From Luidia sarsii (taxonomy: Eukaryota; Echinodermata; Asteroidea; Paxillosida; Luidiidae): DNA of 64,000 nucleotides. Of the stretch, positions 27,284 through 52,333 are shown piece after piece. Each line of letters opens with the position of its first letter. The first letter of the stretch is position 1. The position numbers were made by a program, and so were the translations under genes. The stretch is taken from NCBI GenBank assembly GCA_949987565.1, contig OX465110.1, positions 20,479,773 through 20,543,772 of the forward strand, read 5' to 3'. The notes under the pieces are model-generated. The model was not told the origin of the DNA. It did not search any database and saw nothing but the letters and a program-made list of their open reading frames with translations.

Positions 27284-27427
27284 TTGGTGCACGGAGCCCC
27301 CACGCGCAATACGATTGGACACACACACGGTGTGCCGTACACAGCCGAGTCCGGAGCAGATTGTAACGGGAGATTTGGCCCTCTTCAAATACCTGTTGAT
27401 TTTTCCCCCAGATATCACGCGTTCACG

Positions 27428-34111
<6,684 letters not shown>

Positions 34112-35383
34112 ATCCGAGTCGAGTTCCTTCAAGACATTCCGTATGGAGGACATTCCCTTACCCCTCATTGGCACTTGCCAAAACAAATAACGAACACCCT
34201 TCTTTTCTCTAGTTTTCTTTTTAGTTTTCTTTTTTTTTGTTTTAAGTGTGCACACCGTTGATTTACTATTCCAAAGAGTCGACTTACTAATAGACATGGT
34301 TTGAGTTTGATTTTGTAATCCCTAATTGATTAAAATAGGAGAAAACAGGATTAAGTTTCAGGAAAAAATGGGAATGTACATGAGTTACCTGTTCCCCTTA
34401 CAGCCAGTTTTGTATATATATTTATTGAGAACCAAAAATGTGTGCTCATTTTACCAAATTCGGTAGAATTTATATTTTACCAAATCACGTTTTTAGAGTA
34501 AAATCCAGAATGAGATTCTGATACCTCTGTGGATTTTATCAATGCACTTTTGTCCTTTTTTTTTTTTTTTGACGTGAAATACAAATTTGATATTTAGTTT
34601 TGCCTTTTAAGCATTTTTAGAACAATATTGGCTCGGACTGCCAGATATGGTGTTTCTATAAAATTCTAGCAGGGTTGTAGTGAAGAGTTAGCGTGGCGTA
34701 CTGACTTAGGTCCTATTCTGAAAGGCGAAGAATAGACTTCTTTGTCATAGCGTGGCTTCGGCCACTTTTAGAACTATAATCTCCAATCATTCTTGTTGAT
34801 ATTCACATTCATCATGAGATAGCGTGGAACGACAACTATTGCTCGTCTTGAAATCCTGACTAGACGCTTAATGCCATTATGATTCCACAATACATGTATC
34901 TATCTATATATATGGTATTTCATACATTCCCGTTGATCGCAGACAGTAATTATTATGTACAGTCTAAACCGTTTTCAAGATTGAAGATTTTTGTGTTTGT
35001 ATATCTTATGCAATACCGCTCAGCAAAAATGTATTGGAGGTTTTTTTTCTTTTTAAAATTTTAACTAACGACGCCAAGCAGGGTAATACTGTTATACTAT
35101 ACCTATAATATGAAATTGAAGCATCTGGTAGCTGTTGCAGACATTTTCATTTTGGAAGCCAGACCCTCATTTTTGCCAAGCATTTGGCTTCGAGTACGCT
35201 CCTGAACTGCTTTAAAGTCCCATAGGGATCAGGCTGTGCCCGTACGATATCTGCTGAGCTTGTATCCATGGCAACGGCACTCAATTTGGCTGCCTCCATA
35301 ATTGTCATCATTTTGTTGCGGGAGGGTCGTTCTTAAAAGAAAACAAACGAACGCCTTTTGCCATTTTGTGTTTCTATGGCTTC

Positions 35384-35389
35384 AATAAA
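35384..35389 (+). terminator. Possible CaM-B poly(A) signal
   Basis: AATAAA followed by an A run, about 1.27 kb past the CaM-B stop. Calmodulin genes often have long 3' UTRs, but no transcript evidence is visible and other signals could be used. Confidence 0.3.
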
Positions 35390-36449
35390 AAAAAACACTT
35401 TGCTTTCAGGGGATTCCGTTTAACTATCTTGTCATCAATCGGTTGTCGTGTACTTCAACGTCGTCGTCGCTGTCGTTGTCGGCGTCGTCTTAGGTACATA
35501 GTGTCCCTTCGAGATTGTAATTCGGTCCAACATGCCTAGTTCATTTCACGAGCCAATGGCTTTTACATATTTCCATATGCAATACAATACACACGGCTAG
35601 ACTTTCACTTCCATGCCGACACTCCAGGGACATATGATATTAAATTTCGGTCCCTTTTCATTTAAAGGAGCATTGTGAAGTGGCTGCATGTTCGATTTAT
35701 AATATGATTTGTCCGTTAATTTTTTGAGGGGCTGATGCTGAATGGCTGGCTAGGTGGGAACCAGTGATGCAGCCCGGGAACCAGCGATCCTCAACAAACA
35801 GAGGATTATATCAGTTGATCACAAGCTTTACAAACAAATTGGTTCTGACAAAAATGCTTCAGTTTAAAAGATGTACTTTTGCCGAAGGCTACTCATACTC
35901 AGTCATAGCATAAGGGAACAGCTTGCACTGTTGTGGGGCTTTCCAAATTTGTACCTAATTTGGATATTGTCTCTTTGACGGTGATTATCATAATTATTAA
36001 CGATAGCCACCGCAGATCCATCAAGCCTGACTGCACCTCATCGACTGAAAGCATTGGGGGAAGGAAACCGACTCGCCTGTCCTTGACATTCGAATATAGA
36101 GGGAAGTCAGAAGGCATGAATATTCATCACCCAGCTGGGACACGTGACCGTAGTCTCCGCCACCAGCCTGTGTAAACACACCGCGGCCTATTGTATCGAT
36201 TGTATATGAAATGAGGCATTGACTTGTCTTACCTTGTTGGGGTGAATGAATGGGTCGATCCTAACGCGTGAAGATGCTTATTGGTCGCCGCTATTAGATG
36301 AACAATTCGAGTTTCTCATCAGGCGAGAATATGACCATCGCGACCAAAGTAAACCTAACCTTTCAGTAATTCTTTTCAGAACCAAAAATGTAAATCTGTT
36401 GCCAACTGCTAACCAACCCATTGACCTGTGGTAAAATGCAACATTGTAG

Positions 36450-36860
36450 TTATTGGCCTAACGTTTCCATCCTAGCAGGACCTTAATATCATCAGAACCC
36501 TGAAGGTCCTAATAATAACTACAATATTTTGCAGTAATTATTTAAAACAGCAAATCTCATTTATGAAGCTCCTGCAGTACTCGATCGTTGAATGGTACAG
36601 TCAGCTATACTTATAATTTCACTCACATAGTCCAAATTTGGTGAAATATCATATGAGTACATCAGCATATTTTGCCTTTGCGAAAGGGTTGTATTATTTT
36701 CTGTTTAGTGTCAGAAATTTAGAGTGCCTGACGTTTCGATCCTGACCTTTTCCCACGAGAAAGCCTTTCAAAATAGTAAGTTCTGCTGTCATCGAACCAT
36801 CCGATCCACTTACAGGTTTTTAGATTTAAAATCAGTTCCCGGTATCAGTTTGCAACACGT
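36450..36860. mobile_element. Decayed foldback family 1 remains
   Basis: GGCCTAACGTTTCCATCCTA at 36454 and TGCCTGACGTTTCGATCCTG at 36724 are left-arm fragments. ATCAGTTTGCAACACG at 36845 may be an end. No full element remains. Confidence 0.4.
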
Positions 36861-37484
36861 GTAACCTACAATACATTACTCTATGTTATTACAAGACTAA
36901 ATTAAACCCTTTAGCAATGCTATGATAGATATACTTTACTCTGAGATTTTTTCATTGATAATCTCATCCATGATTAAGATAAGAGTATTTACGGGTAAAT
37001 GTATCTTTTTTAATCGTTATATCTGCTCAGTATTCCATACCCTCAAGCTGATTATGTTTATACCACAAAATATTTTCTCCTCGGTGCTGGGGGAAAGGTT
37101 TTTTTTTTTACCCTCAGCTATCTATTCGTCTGCATCCGGAAAAAAAAGTCAATCGGTGTGGCGTTGAACGCTGTCTCAGCAATAATGATGTCCGTTGCCT
37201 TGGTAACCACCGAGAGAGGGAAGGAAATTATGTCCCACGAGCTGCTTATCTTAGCTCAGAGCAACATCCAGGGTAGCCCTGATGCAGCGCGCACGCGATG
37301 CGCGCGCACCCACCACGCAGCGCGCTCATGTTTATTCATCGCCTCCAGACCGATCACCGCCCGCCGTCGGTGGTTGTTGTCATCGGTACAGTTTGGGCGG
37401 GGAGGAGGACGGCACCTCATGCATTATTCATTAGCGGCGGTGACGCACCGCCGTTGGTGGCAGGTTTTTTTTATGCCGCAACCC

Positions 37485-37503
37485 TATCCCAGAATGCTTT
37501 GTA
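37485..37503 (+). promoter_or_regulatory. ZNF143/THAP11-like site upstream of the zinc finger gene
   Basis: TATCCCAGAATGCTTTGTA carries the TCCCAGAATGC core of the element bound by ZNF143 and THAP11 (Ronin) in animals. It sits in a CpG-rich stretch (37150-37790) about 450 bp upstream of the 37944 gene, so this may be its promoter. Confidence 0.35.
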
Positions 37504-37943
37504 ATAAGTCGGCGGGAAACTCGTTAATTGACACAAAAAGGTCAGTGGTTGTGGACCCGTAGTGGGGGTGACGAGAGAGAGGGTGGGATGTGCTCGATCG
37601 AAAGGCTGTGTGGCCGAGGGAATCGATCGTGCAAAGAATGAACGTTGCTTTTCCCATGAATGGCGGGCAGTCCAGCCTAGTGCACCCCATTCTAATTCTG
37701 CACATATCACTACCTGCGCGCAGCGCACCATCTGTTTGCGCGCCCTCTGTGTTCAACATTGTCCATGCGAGTTCCTGCAATAGTATGGTGCTGTCCTCAC
37801 CGCGTAGCTGACGTTAGCAATGCACAGTCTTGATTCTAGGATTGTGACCGTTTCTAATAAACCATTACATGCGTGTTATTCTGCCGACTTCGCTGCTGTG
37901 ACAAACCTCCGATATTTCCACATTTTCTAAAGATCATTTAAAA

Positions 37944-38423
37944 ATGCCTTCAGAGAGAAAGAAGTGTTGTATTTGTAAGTCTGGTGTAAGTAGTAGATTT
38001 TATGCGACTACAATTTTTAAAGATGAATTGCAGAGCTGTTTCTTACTTCAGGAAGGGAGGGAGGGGTTTCTGTGTAATTCGTGCATGTCGTGCGTTCAAT
38101 CATTTCGGCAAGACAATTCACTAACATTCGAGCATCGTGTAGACAGCAAACTGAACTCAGCCAAGCGTCAGATAGGGGGAAAACGTACTTGTAGGAAAGG
38201 ACAGGAAGAGGGGGCTGGGCATGCCGTGGGAGAAATTGATGCGCCTTGCACTAGTACAGCATGTTCAGAGAAAATTACTAACATGAAAGAACAAATAGGA
38301 AGACTTGAAGCAGAAAACAACCGGCTTAAGACATTTGAGGAACGTGTTGTTCAAGAATTTGGGGTGAATAGATCAACTGGGGTACAACAACTTAAAAGTG
38401 CTGCCCTTCAAGTCAAGTTGTAA
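37944..38423 (+). CDS. Intronless SINHCAF/FAM60A-type zinc finger protein with coiled coil
   Basis: One uninterrupted frame of 159 codons runs from ATG to TAA. Residues 8-55 form a Cys-rich module, CCICKSGVSSRF, then LQSCF, then FLCNSCMSCVQSFR. The Cys spacing and the SSRF, QSCF and C-N-C signatures resemble the N-terminal zinc finger of SINHCAF (FAM60A), a subunit of the SIN3-HDAC corepressor. The middle is basic and polar. Residues about 110-140 (KITNMKEQIGRLEAENNRLK) form a leucine-zipper-like coiled coil. It is shorter than vertebrate SINHCAF and lacks its C-terminal part. With no intron, it could be a retrocopy, a lineage-specific family member or an element-borne gene. A CpG-rich stretch precedes it and a direct duplication follows. 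Role in chromatin repression is inference. Confidence 0.75.
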   Translation: MPSERKKCCICKSGVSSRFYATTIFKDELQSCFLLQEGREGFLCNSCMSCVQSFRQDNSLTFEHRVDSKLNSAKRQIGGKRTCRKGQEEGAGHAVGEIDAPCTSTACSEKITNMKEQIGRLEAENNRLKTFEERVVQEFGVNRSTGVQQLKSAALQVKL

Positions 38424-38536
38424 TTAGGAGTATAGGTGTTCTTTGGGTCATCTCTGTCGCATGAAATTAAATGTACTACTTACACCATTTGTAAATATGT
38501 TGTTTTGCTCTAAAAAAAATAATAAAAAAAGTTAAA

Positions 38537-39008
38537 TTAAAAAATTTAAACATCCGAAAACACAAACATATTTTACTGTTAACAAATCAGGGTCACCCAC
38601 TAGGACTGAGGTCATAGTGGATGGCCCTGATAATCCCTTGCTTTGTCTTGTAACTTCAGGTAGCTGCTCGCGCCTCATTAGCGAGACAAGGTCATACCAC
38701 TACCTGAGTTGTTAGACACTGCAGTTGAATTCAACATTTCACTTTTTTATATTATCAAGCCATCATTGAAAAAACAAACATTAAAATTTAAAAATTTAAA
38801 CATCCGAAAACACAAACATATTTTACTGTTAACAAATCAGGGTCACCCACTAGGACTGAGGTCATAGTGGATGGCCCTGATAATCCCTTGCTTTGTCTTG
38901 TAACTTCAGGTAGCTGCTCGCGCCTCATTAGCGAGACAAGGTCACACCACTACCTGAGTTGTTAGACACTGCAGTTGAATTCAACATTTCACTTTTTTAT
39001 CAAGCCGT
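38537..39008 (+). repeat. Recent tandem duplication (250-bp offset)
   Basis: Two copies (38537-38762 and 38787-39008) share ACATCCGAAAACACAAACAT through TCAACATTTCACTTTTTTA. I saw a single internal base difference (CATACCAC/CACACCAC). They lie directly after the zinc finger gene. No coding potential seen. Confidence 0.85.
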
Positions 39009-39114
39009 CATACAGATTTTTCTATTCCATTTGTAAAATATTTTACGTCTTTCCATGTTACAGTGAATATTGAACTTATTGTTGATTAACCCCGACTTCT
39101 TGTTGATTGTATTG

Positions 39115-39480
39115 AAGTTGAGTCACCCAAAATCAAGTCCAAGTCACATCTCATTAGTTTGAGTCTTGAGTCACAGTCCAAGTCTGAGTCCACAGGGATG
39201 AGTCTGAATCACAGATTATGAGTCTGAGTCTCAAGTCACAGTCCAAGTCTGAGTCCACAGGGTCGAGTCTGAATCACAGATTATGAGTCTGAGTCTCAAG
39301 TCACAGTCCAAGTCTGAGTCCGCAGGGTCGAGTCTAAATCACAGATTATGAGTTTGAGTCTCAAGTCACAGTCCAAGTCCGCAGGGTCGAGTCTGAATTA
39401 CAGATTATGAGTCTGAGTCTCAAGTCACAGTCCAAGTCTGAGTCCGCAGGGAAGAGTCTGAGTCCCAGTCATTGAAAATG
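39115..39480. repeat. Minisatellite, about 63-bp units
   Basis: About five copies built from GAGTCTGAGTCTCAAGTCAC plus AGTCCAAGTCTGAGTCC and CAGGGTCGAGTCTGAATCAC, themselves made of GAGTCT-like hexamers. Confidence 0.85.
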
Positions 39481-40289
39481 AGACTTAAGCTGGAATCTTG
39501 ATTCACATATTTACTGATTAGTCTGCCAAGGATTCCCAAAAAAATGCACTGGACATAGCTCATAAACCAGGAAACCTGTAGAGAGGATAAAATGAGGGGG
39601 GGGGAGGAAACCCCAGAACAACAATCCAGATTTGGCCTAAGCAGGATTTAAACTCGGGTTACACATATTAAATAGTACACAGAAAGTTTGTCACTGCATG
39701 GGGGAAGCTAAATGGCCATTAAAAATTAAATGATGATGATAAAGTGTGACTTGGCACATTCCAGATCGGAAGTGCTGCTAATGTTTTTACAGAATAGCAG
39801 TTTGCACACGACTGGGCCATATCACACTGCAGATCTGAATCTAATTTTTAGTAGGCCAAGATAATGAATTTGTTATGATTTATTGAAAATCACTTCAATG
39901 ACTCCCATACAATTCCACTGCTTAGCCTTCACATTATTTTTGGAATTGTAAGAAACTCAGTGTGAGACTCATTTGCAAAAGAAATTAAACTGACATTCCA
40001 TTTATATCTTGGGGCCAAATCTTGTCAAGTGACTAATGGAGGAAGAACGCCATGAGTGACGTGACTGTAGCTGAATTCTTAACATTCATGACCAGACAGA
40101 AGATCATCTCTTCAAGTTCACACTTTTTAATTTCCTTGGTATCAATCATGGCTATGCCCCCGCACCCTATCTTCCCATGAAACTGAGTTCACTCCTTTGC
40201 GTTTGAATTCCAATACAAAAAAGGAAAAGATTCCAAAATATCTGGCCAACACCTGTCGTCCTAGTGCACAAACCGTACGACTACTTGAG

Positions 40290-40765
40290 TGTCAGTCAAC
40301 ACGGTCCGTAACCAACTTGGTCCCAGTCAACTCGGTTTGGACCAACTTGGCCCGTAACCAACTGAAGTTGGTAACGAACCAAGTTGGTTACGGCCCGAGT
40401 TGATTGGGACCCAGTTGGTTGGACCGAGTTGGTTACGGACCAATTTTACTGGGACATAATTGGTTACGGACCGAGTGGTTATGGACCATGTTGACCGGGA
40501 CTGATTTGGTTATGGAACGAGTTGGTTGGACCGAGTTAGTTTGGGACCGAGTTGGTTACGGACCGAGTTGGTTAAGGACCGAGTTGACTGGGACCGAGTT
40601 GGTTAAGGACTGAGTTGACTGGGACCGAGTTGGTTAAGGACCGAGTTGACTGGGACCGAGTTGACTGGGAGTGGGACCGAGTTGGTTAAGGACCAAGTTG
40701 ACTGGGACCGAGTTGGTTAAGGACAAAGTTGACTGGGACCGAGTTGGTTAAGGACCGAGTTGAGA
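40290..40765. repeat. Minisatellite of GGACCGAGTTGGTTA units
   Basis: Units GGACCGAGTTGGTTAAGGAC and CGAGTTGACTGG repeat with variable spacing. The first 80 bp are in the opposite orientation (CCAACTTGGTCC), so the array has an inverted boundary near 40370. Confidence 0.85.
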
Positions 40766-42146
40766 ACTTCAAAAAATCAAACTGCTAATTTTTGACTTTT
40801 TTATATATATTATTATTTAAATTAAATTTATCACTTTCTGATGGCTGTTAATTTCACCGAAGGGAAGCATTAGTAATGGGCAGTTATAAGAATCTTTCGA
40901 AATAAAGGTATTTCTTCAAGGTATCCGACTTAACAAAATCATAATAAAAATTAAAATCCGCGCGCGATAGTACTGCATCTATTTCGTGAATATTATTGTG
41001 AACGGCGAGGTCCGCCATTTAAAAAAAAAAAAAAAAAATCGTTCAGATTCTGCAATCGATCGCCATGAATATCACTAAATTTCATATAAAGGGCAGGCTT
41101 ATATGTGATCAAACGACTATCAATATTAATGGATAAGATATAAACTTCCCTATAAGATGATATTTGACATGCATGATGAGCCCAATTACCAAAAAAGAGG
41201 AATTTCCATGGTCGCATCGCCTCCGGCGCACGACAATAATAAGAGATCCAGGACATGCAAAACGCACTAACGATGGTTGGCGGATTAATATACCTATAAT
41301 GTACTTACTACACTGGGTCCGGAACTATATGTGTTTTGTAATATGCTTGTTTTTGATCCTCGTAGCATTTTAAGAGGTAAAACCATTGAGGGGTCAGTTA
41401 AAATACACTTTTCAAAAAGTTTATGAAATGATGACGTCATCACTTAAGCTTAAACCAGAGGATGCGGAACCAACTTTTGGACGGACTATATCTTGTATAA
41501 GGCAGGTCAACCTGATTGTGCAAGTGGTGAAAAGCGGAGGGATATGATGTCAAAGGTCACATCCAAGCCTGTTTGCAATGTTTGTTGAAGGATTTTAGAA
41601 CTTATTATCCAAAAGGTTTGGTTTTGTATGTTTAGTGACGTCATTATTGTTGACAAAATTAAAATATCCATAGGACATGTTTATTACGACCGATCGTCTT
41701 AGTTTTTCGTTGACAAAATCGCTAGAGGGTTGTAGTTTTCAAGAACAAAGGTCCCGGATGTGCTGACGGTAGCTGGAGTCAGTTATTCATTCATAAACTG
41801 CCTCATGCATATTCATATTTGCCTCATTAGATTGACACTCGGCGGAAAGCCCGCCCTCTCTGGTGATTCTGGGAAATCATAGATGCTCGCATGCGCCGCG
41901 CAGCGCGCAGGTCGTGATATATACAGGGATATTACTGTAACCCACTTATGTGTATTATAACAACCCATATTCCCATTGCTCCCAAACGGCCAATTCCAAA
42001 TGGATTTCTGGAAACCTTTTTTCCTTTCAATATATCTCAGGGTATTGTTTATCTCTAGTTTGCTTGATTTTTCTTCCACGGGTGTTTTTGTCTTCCCTTT
42101 TTTTTTTTATTCATGATTGGAAATCATACGAATAATTTTAACATAA

Positions 42147-42435
42147 AAAATCAGGAGGGCCTGACGTTTCGATCCTAGCAGGACCTTTCTCAAAGACAGG
42201 TGGCAGAAACCTTACCGGCTATCCCCTTTGTCCTCTGTCTGGTCTGTCATCCATGTCCCTACTGTTACTCTCCTTCCTATTTTGTTTAGTCCCTGTCATT
42301 CTGCCTTTGAGAAAGGTCCTGCTAGGATCGAAACATCAAGCTCTCTGAATTTTTGGTGTTCGCTTTTTTGGTCATTATTTTTATATAAATATAGTCAGTA
42401 GGCCTACGCAGTTTGCAATATTTTTTGCATATTAC
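42147..42435. mobile_element. Foldback family 1 copy, long-loop form
   Basis: Left arm AGGGCCTGACGTTTCGATCC, a loop of about 100 bp, right arm TCCTGCTAGGATCGAAACAT, then an end CGCAGTTTGCAATATTTT. A second left half lies at 42710-42800 (GGGCCTGACGTTTCGATCCT). Confidence 0.7.
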
Positions 42436-45274
42436 TGTTGTTAACAATTTCAACAGTTTTATATCCAACTTTGCCTTCATGGTAACACTTGGATTTGTAA
42501 GACAATTATAGGGCTTACATCATCAAGTCCATGGTCGTTTTGTCCTTGTGGAGTTGTGGTTTCTTTTCTTGTTTTATGATTCGAAGGTCGCCTTCAGTTC
42601 AGTTTCATTATCTGCTGTCTCTGCTCTTGCTTTCACAATTATAATCAGTTGAAATGACAAGCCTACAATTTTTTACAGACCCGCATTTGACAGTATCACA
42701 TTCCGAAAACAATTAGGAGGGCCTGACGTTTCGATCCTAGTAGGGTATTAATCAAAGGCAAAGAAAGTAGTCAGTATTAGGTTGCAAAATTGTTTGCATA
42801 ATTACTCGTGAATTTCAAAATTTGAATTAAAGATAAATCAAATGGAATCTTGCAGAAAAAAAAATGCATTAGGAAATTCATATAAATGTTACCGTTAATC
42901 TTTGGGCATCTTCCAAGTCATTATTCGTAAGATCAATCAATGGTTTTGTGATATAGGCCTAGACTTGCGGGTAGCTCTAAAAGGAACATGCTCTGTTTTT
43001 CCTTTACCCGAAGACTTCATAAAATATGTGGTATTACTACTAGAAAGTTCAGTACAGGATTTATTTCATGTCTTTAGGGGAGATTTGTTGTTTTGTTGGC
43101 TGCCCCGAATTAATGATACGCCGCCCGTTTTAGCTTCGTCGTCGGGAGCTCTTGAGATACCGCCGATCCGGAGACCCCCCTAAGTGCCTGGGTTGCTTGT
43201 TTACAAGCCCCCCCCCCCTTGCTTTAATCTTGATTGAGAGACGACAGGCTACCCTGTCTCAGCTTCGCCGATTTGTAGAACGGTCACGGAAATGGAATAG
43301 AGAATCCCCCTTAGAGGGATCTTGATGGTCGAAGTGCCTATAACGCTTCGCCTATTTCGGTTTCTTGGAAAACAAATTACCCGAAGTGTATAAGACTCAA
43401 TTTCATGGTTGCTCTGTGAATGACCAGAAAGTGGTTTCAGTCTGAAAAACAAATTGCTAGACCCCTGTTAGTTTCCGGGTAAAACACCGGGTAATTTTAC
43501 TCATAGTTATAGGAGAAGACAAAACAAATATCGTTTAAGTTGGCGTGGACTTTCGCTTTCGTTACGACTTTAACGATTGGTTTGACAAGATATAAGGACA
43601 GTTCCCTCCCTATCAGTCTCAGTCTACGGCCGCATAAATGAGCAAGTTATTTTCGAGGTGCAATATAAATATTCATGGCAGAAATGTGAGGGCCGATACC
43701 CCTGGAGGTGTTTCCTCAGCTTCCCCGTCGTTATCTCACACCTCCGAAGAGAAAATGACTCCCGACAAACTCGCCATCTGAGATAAAGGGGTAAGGACAC
43801 GGAAAACGTCCGATACGGAATTCCGCAGCTGCCCCTCTGCAGAATACCCCGTCGCTACACGGTATCTGTCTCAGCGCCAAATGGACCTCACGTATACTGA
43901 AAGCGAAGACGCATGTTGAATATAAATTTATTATCAATTCCTGCCCAAAGTCGGTAGGTTAGCTTTGAAAGAGACTCATTGGATACAATGTTTCTTACTG
44001 CATTTTATGTTTCCAATTAGTAAGTCATTTATAATAATGTATCGTAATAGAATTGATACAAGTGGATACCATAAGTAGATAATAGAACAAGACATTGCAA
44101 GTATAGCATAATGTGGATATGCATTTCAAACCTCATGCATTTTGATAAGTCTATAAAATTATGTGAGTACGATCTCATAGCCTAAGGCAGGCGCATTCGT
44201 TGAGTACATGTATAATTAATATAAGTAATTAAGGCTGGGACTATTACAAATCCCTCTTGTTGTATCACAGGCTCGTTTTAGTTAAAGTAACCCAAAGCCA
44301 GTATGTCCGATCTTTCTATTAAACAAGTAATAGTTAATTACATGATTGAAAATTGAATTAAGTCGACATCGTAATGTATGAAGTTACTAACTAGAATAGA
44401 AATAGGATTTGGTTTAGTATACAATGCAGTTTGATACAATGTAATCCTAAACCAACGTATATATTTCAATGAACAATATCAGGTTTTTAAAAGTTTTATT
44501 ACAAATTGCACTGCACCGTCATATTGTGTGATTGTCAAATATAGCAACTTTAACATGGACGTAAATGTATAAAGGGTAAATGTGTTCAGTTGGTAGACAA
44601 TGGGGACATAGCATTCTCATTTAGCAAAAAAGTTGTTAATGAAAGTACCGAACAGATTTTGATTTAATGAACTCAAAAATATACCAAGTTTCTTTCCTAA
44701 TTCGCACCAAGTCAAAGGAGTGTAACCTCAATTTCTGCAGCAGCATAATTATTCCTTTATGAAAAAATCTAGGCTACATAAAAAATATTTGACTTGTTTC
44801 ATCGACGATAAAGTACGCCTTCACCTTTGTTTTCAAAATGTAGGTAATGCAAGATGAAAATGGTGTCATTAAGAAAGACAAATTGATGGAATAATGCTGA
44901 TTAGAATCATAAGGGGCTAGGAAGATTCAACTAGAACTAAAATTTAACTGACCAAAATTTCCCGACTTAAAGCTACACGCCTCGAACTAACCTCGGCCTT
45001 GTTTACATGGATACCGGTACTATCACTGAATAAAACATCTTTAAGACTGTCGACAACCGAAAAAAAATCCTCACACTAATACTTTCGCACCAGATTTTGG
45101 TCACAAATTTTCCTTGGTCATAGGTGGTTTCAATTGAATTTTGGAATCTACAGGCCTATACATTGATATGAATATTTCAAAAGTCGTATACGTTTTGCAT
45201 TTAAAACCTGATGTTTCTACAGAACGCTGGCAAGATCATGTATACGCTAAGAACGTAGTGTAGGTACATGTAGG

Positions 45275-45280
45275 TTTATT
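45275..45280 (-). terminator. Possible CaM-C poly(A) signal
   Basis: AATAAA on the minus strand about 120 bp past the CaM-C TAG. Plausible by position only. Confidence 0.25.
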
Positions 45281-45398
45281 TACACGATGGGCTTGAAGTT
45301 CCTCCGATGACGTCACATCTGAATTATAGCCCACCCGCCACGTGTCAAGATGCCGGGCAAGTAAGTCTAATGAAAGGTCTCTTGTGATTGGTCGAGGT

Positions 45399-50985
<5,587 letters not shown>

Positions 50986-51120
50986 GGTGGGGTGTTGAAT
51001 GTAGCGACGTATCCACAGGGTCTCACTCCGACATGAATGGAGGGAATTGAATTCTGTAATTTCACGGCTACTGTCTCGTCGGGTTTGCCAGTCGGACTTT
51101 CGCTGCGGGGTAGAGCTGTG

Positions 51121-51134
51121 ATGCGCACTGCGCA
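51121..51134 (-). promoter_or_regulatory. Shared calmodulin promoter motif, CaM-C copy
   Basis: ATGCGCACTGCGCA lies 136 bp upstream of the CaM-C ATG. It matches 14 of the 15 bases of the word found at the other three genes; the last base is G instead of T. Confidence 0.68.
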
Positions 51135-52333
51135 GGCCTCTTTATTTATTCAGATTCGGCCGGGCCGCCCAGCCAGTAGGAGGGCGTTCTTCGCAGTCCC
51201 CGCCGCCATTATTAGGATGACTATTACGTAATGTTACATCATCGATAACGCCTCGCCCCTAGTATAGGCATCCGTGGCTTTGCCGGAGATGCCGCGAATA
51301 CTAGACTTGACCAAGTCGGCAAACATCCGATAGGCGATATGATAGCACTCTCGAACAGTACACTAACGATCGCTAATGCGATGTAGTAAGTTCTAATTAA
51401 GCAGTCAAGTGGGGAATGCGGGTCGGCTACGCGTGGAATTTCACGACACAGGCGGGTGTTATGTTGTTCTCTTGACACGGCCATTTTTACCGACGAATTG
51501 AAAGTGTGAAAAACCGCTAATTTAGTCATTATAACTTGATCGCACTGCTTACTCATCTTGTGGTCGCAATTTTCGATTTGTTTGTTAGGTCGCCTGTTTG
51601 TTGTCTTGTTGTCGTCACTGATGCTGTATGTAAATTTCAGAGAGAGCTGTCATCGTGAAATTTCAATGCATAAATTATCACTCTTCTTGTTGTTATTCGC
51701 TTTTATCTTTGCATTTCAATGCTGAAAATAAATCATGAATACCGTAGTAGGTAAAAACAGAGCAAGGAAACAGATCCTTGCTCGATGGTAAAATAGGACG
51801 ATGGTGGCTAATCCCTTGTCCTGAAGACAGCCGTTTATAACCCATGGATGTAAGTGACCTTGTACTTGTAATCCCCCTTAAGCCATCTTAGATTGCCTCT
51901 TGTCTCATCCCTCATCTCCTGCAACTCAGTCCAGACATCCGAGCATTGATTTCAAGGGTGTACCGTCTACCCATCCATCAATCTCTCTTGCAGGTTTATC
52001 TCATTTCTAAATATGAAATTCCCTCCCTGTCCCCAGAGATACCATGAGTCCAGCCAGTCTAGTTGCGCATTTCATGCCCGTAATTTAGGATTAGACGAGA
52101 ACAAGGCCCCATGCAGCGCACCACGAAATGGCTTCCCCCCCTCAGACGGTCACGTGACGGACCACGCCCCCTAATCCGCGCCATATAAAGCAGTAACCCG
52201 GATGTGAATGTGACACATCTGTGTGTCACACAGAGAATGTCACATTCACATTCCGGGGTTTCTTGTCGGCAACCAGCTCAGTGCTAACTCGTCGACTGAA
52301 TCGATCAATCTTCATTCCTTCTCATCCAAATTA

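Larger units (their letters stand above)
39485..45398. other. Intergenic region before CaM-C 3' end
   Basis: It contains the 40.3 kb minisatellite, the 42.1 and 42.7 kb foldback elements and a less AT-rich patch at 43080-43900. Frames in that patch lack family resemblance. From 43900 to 45250 I see only AT-rich unique sequence. Confidence 0.5.

Noticed and set aside
37158..37811. Several frames in a CpG-rich stretch
   Set aside because: High GC lowers stop frequency on both strands. Frames overlap on both strands and none has a domain; more likely a promoter region.
42902..43183. 93-codon plus-strand frame
   Set aside because: No motif, lies between two repeats, and the C-terminal half is in a CpG-richer patch where stops are rarer.
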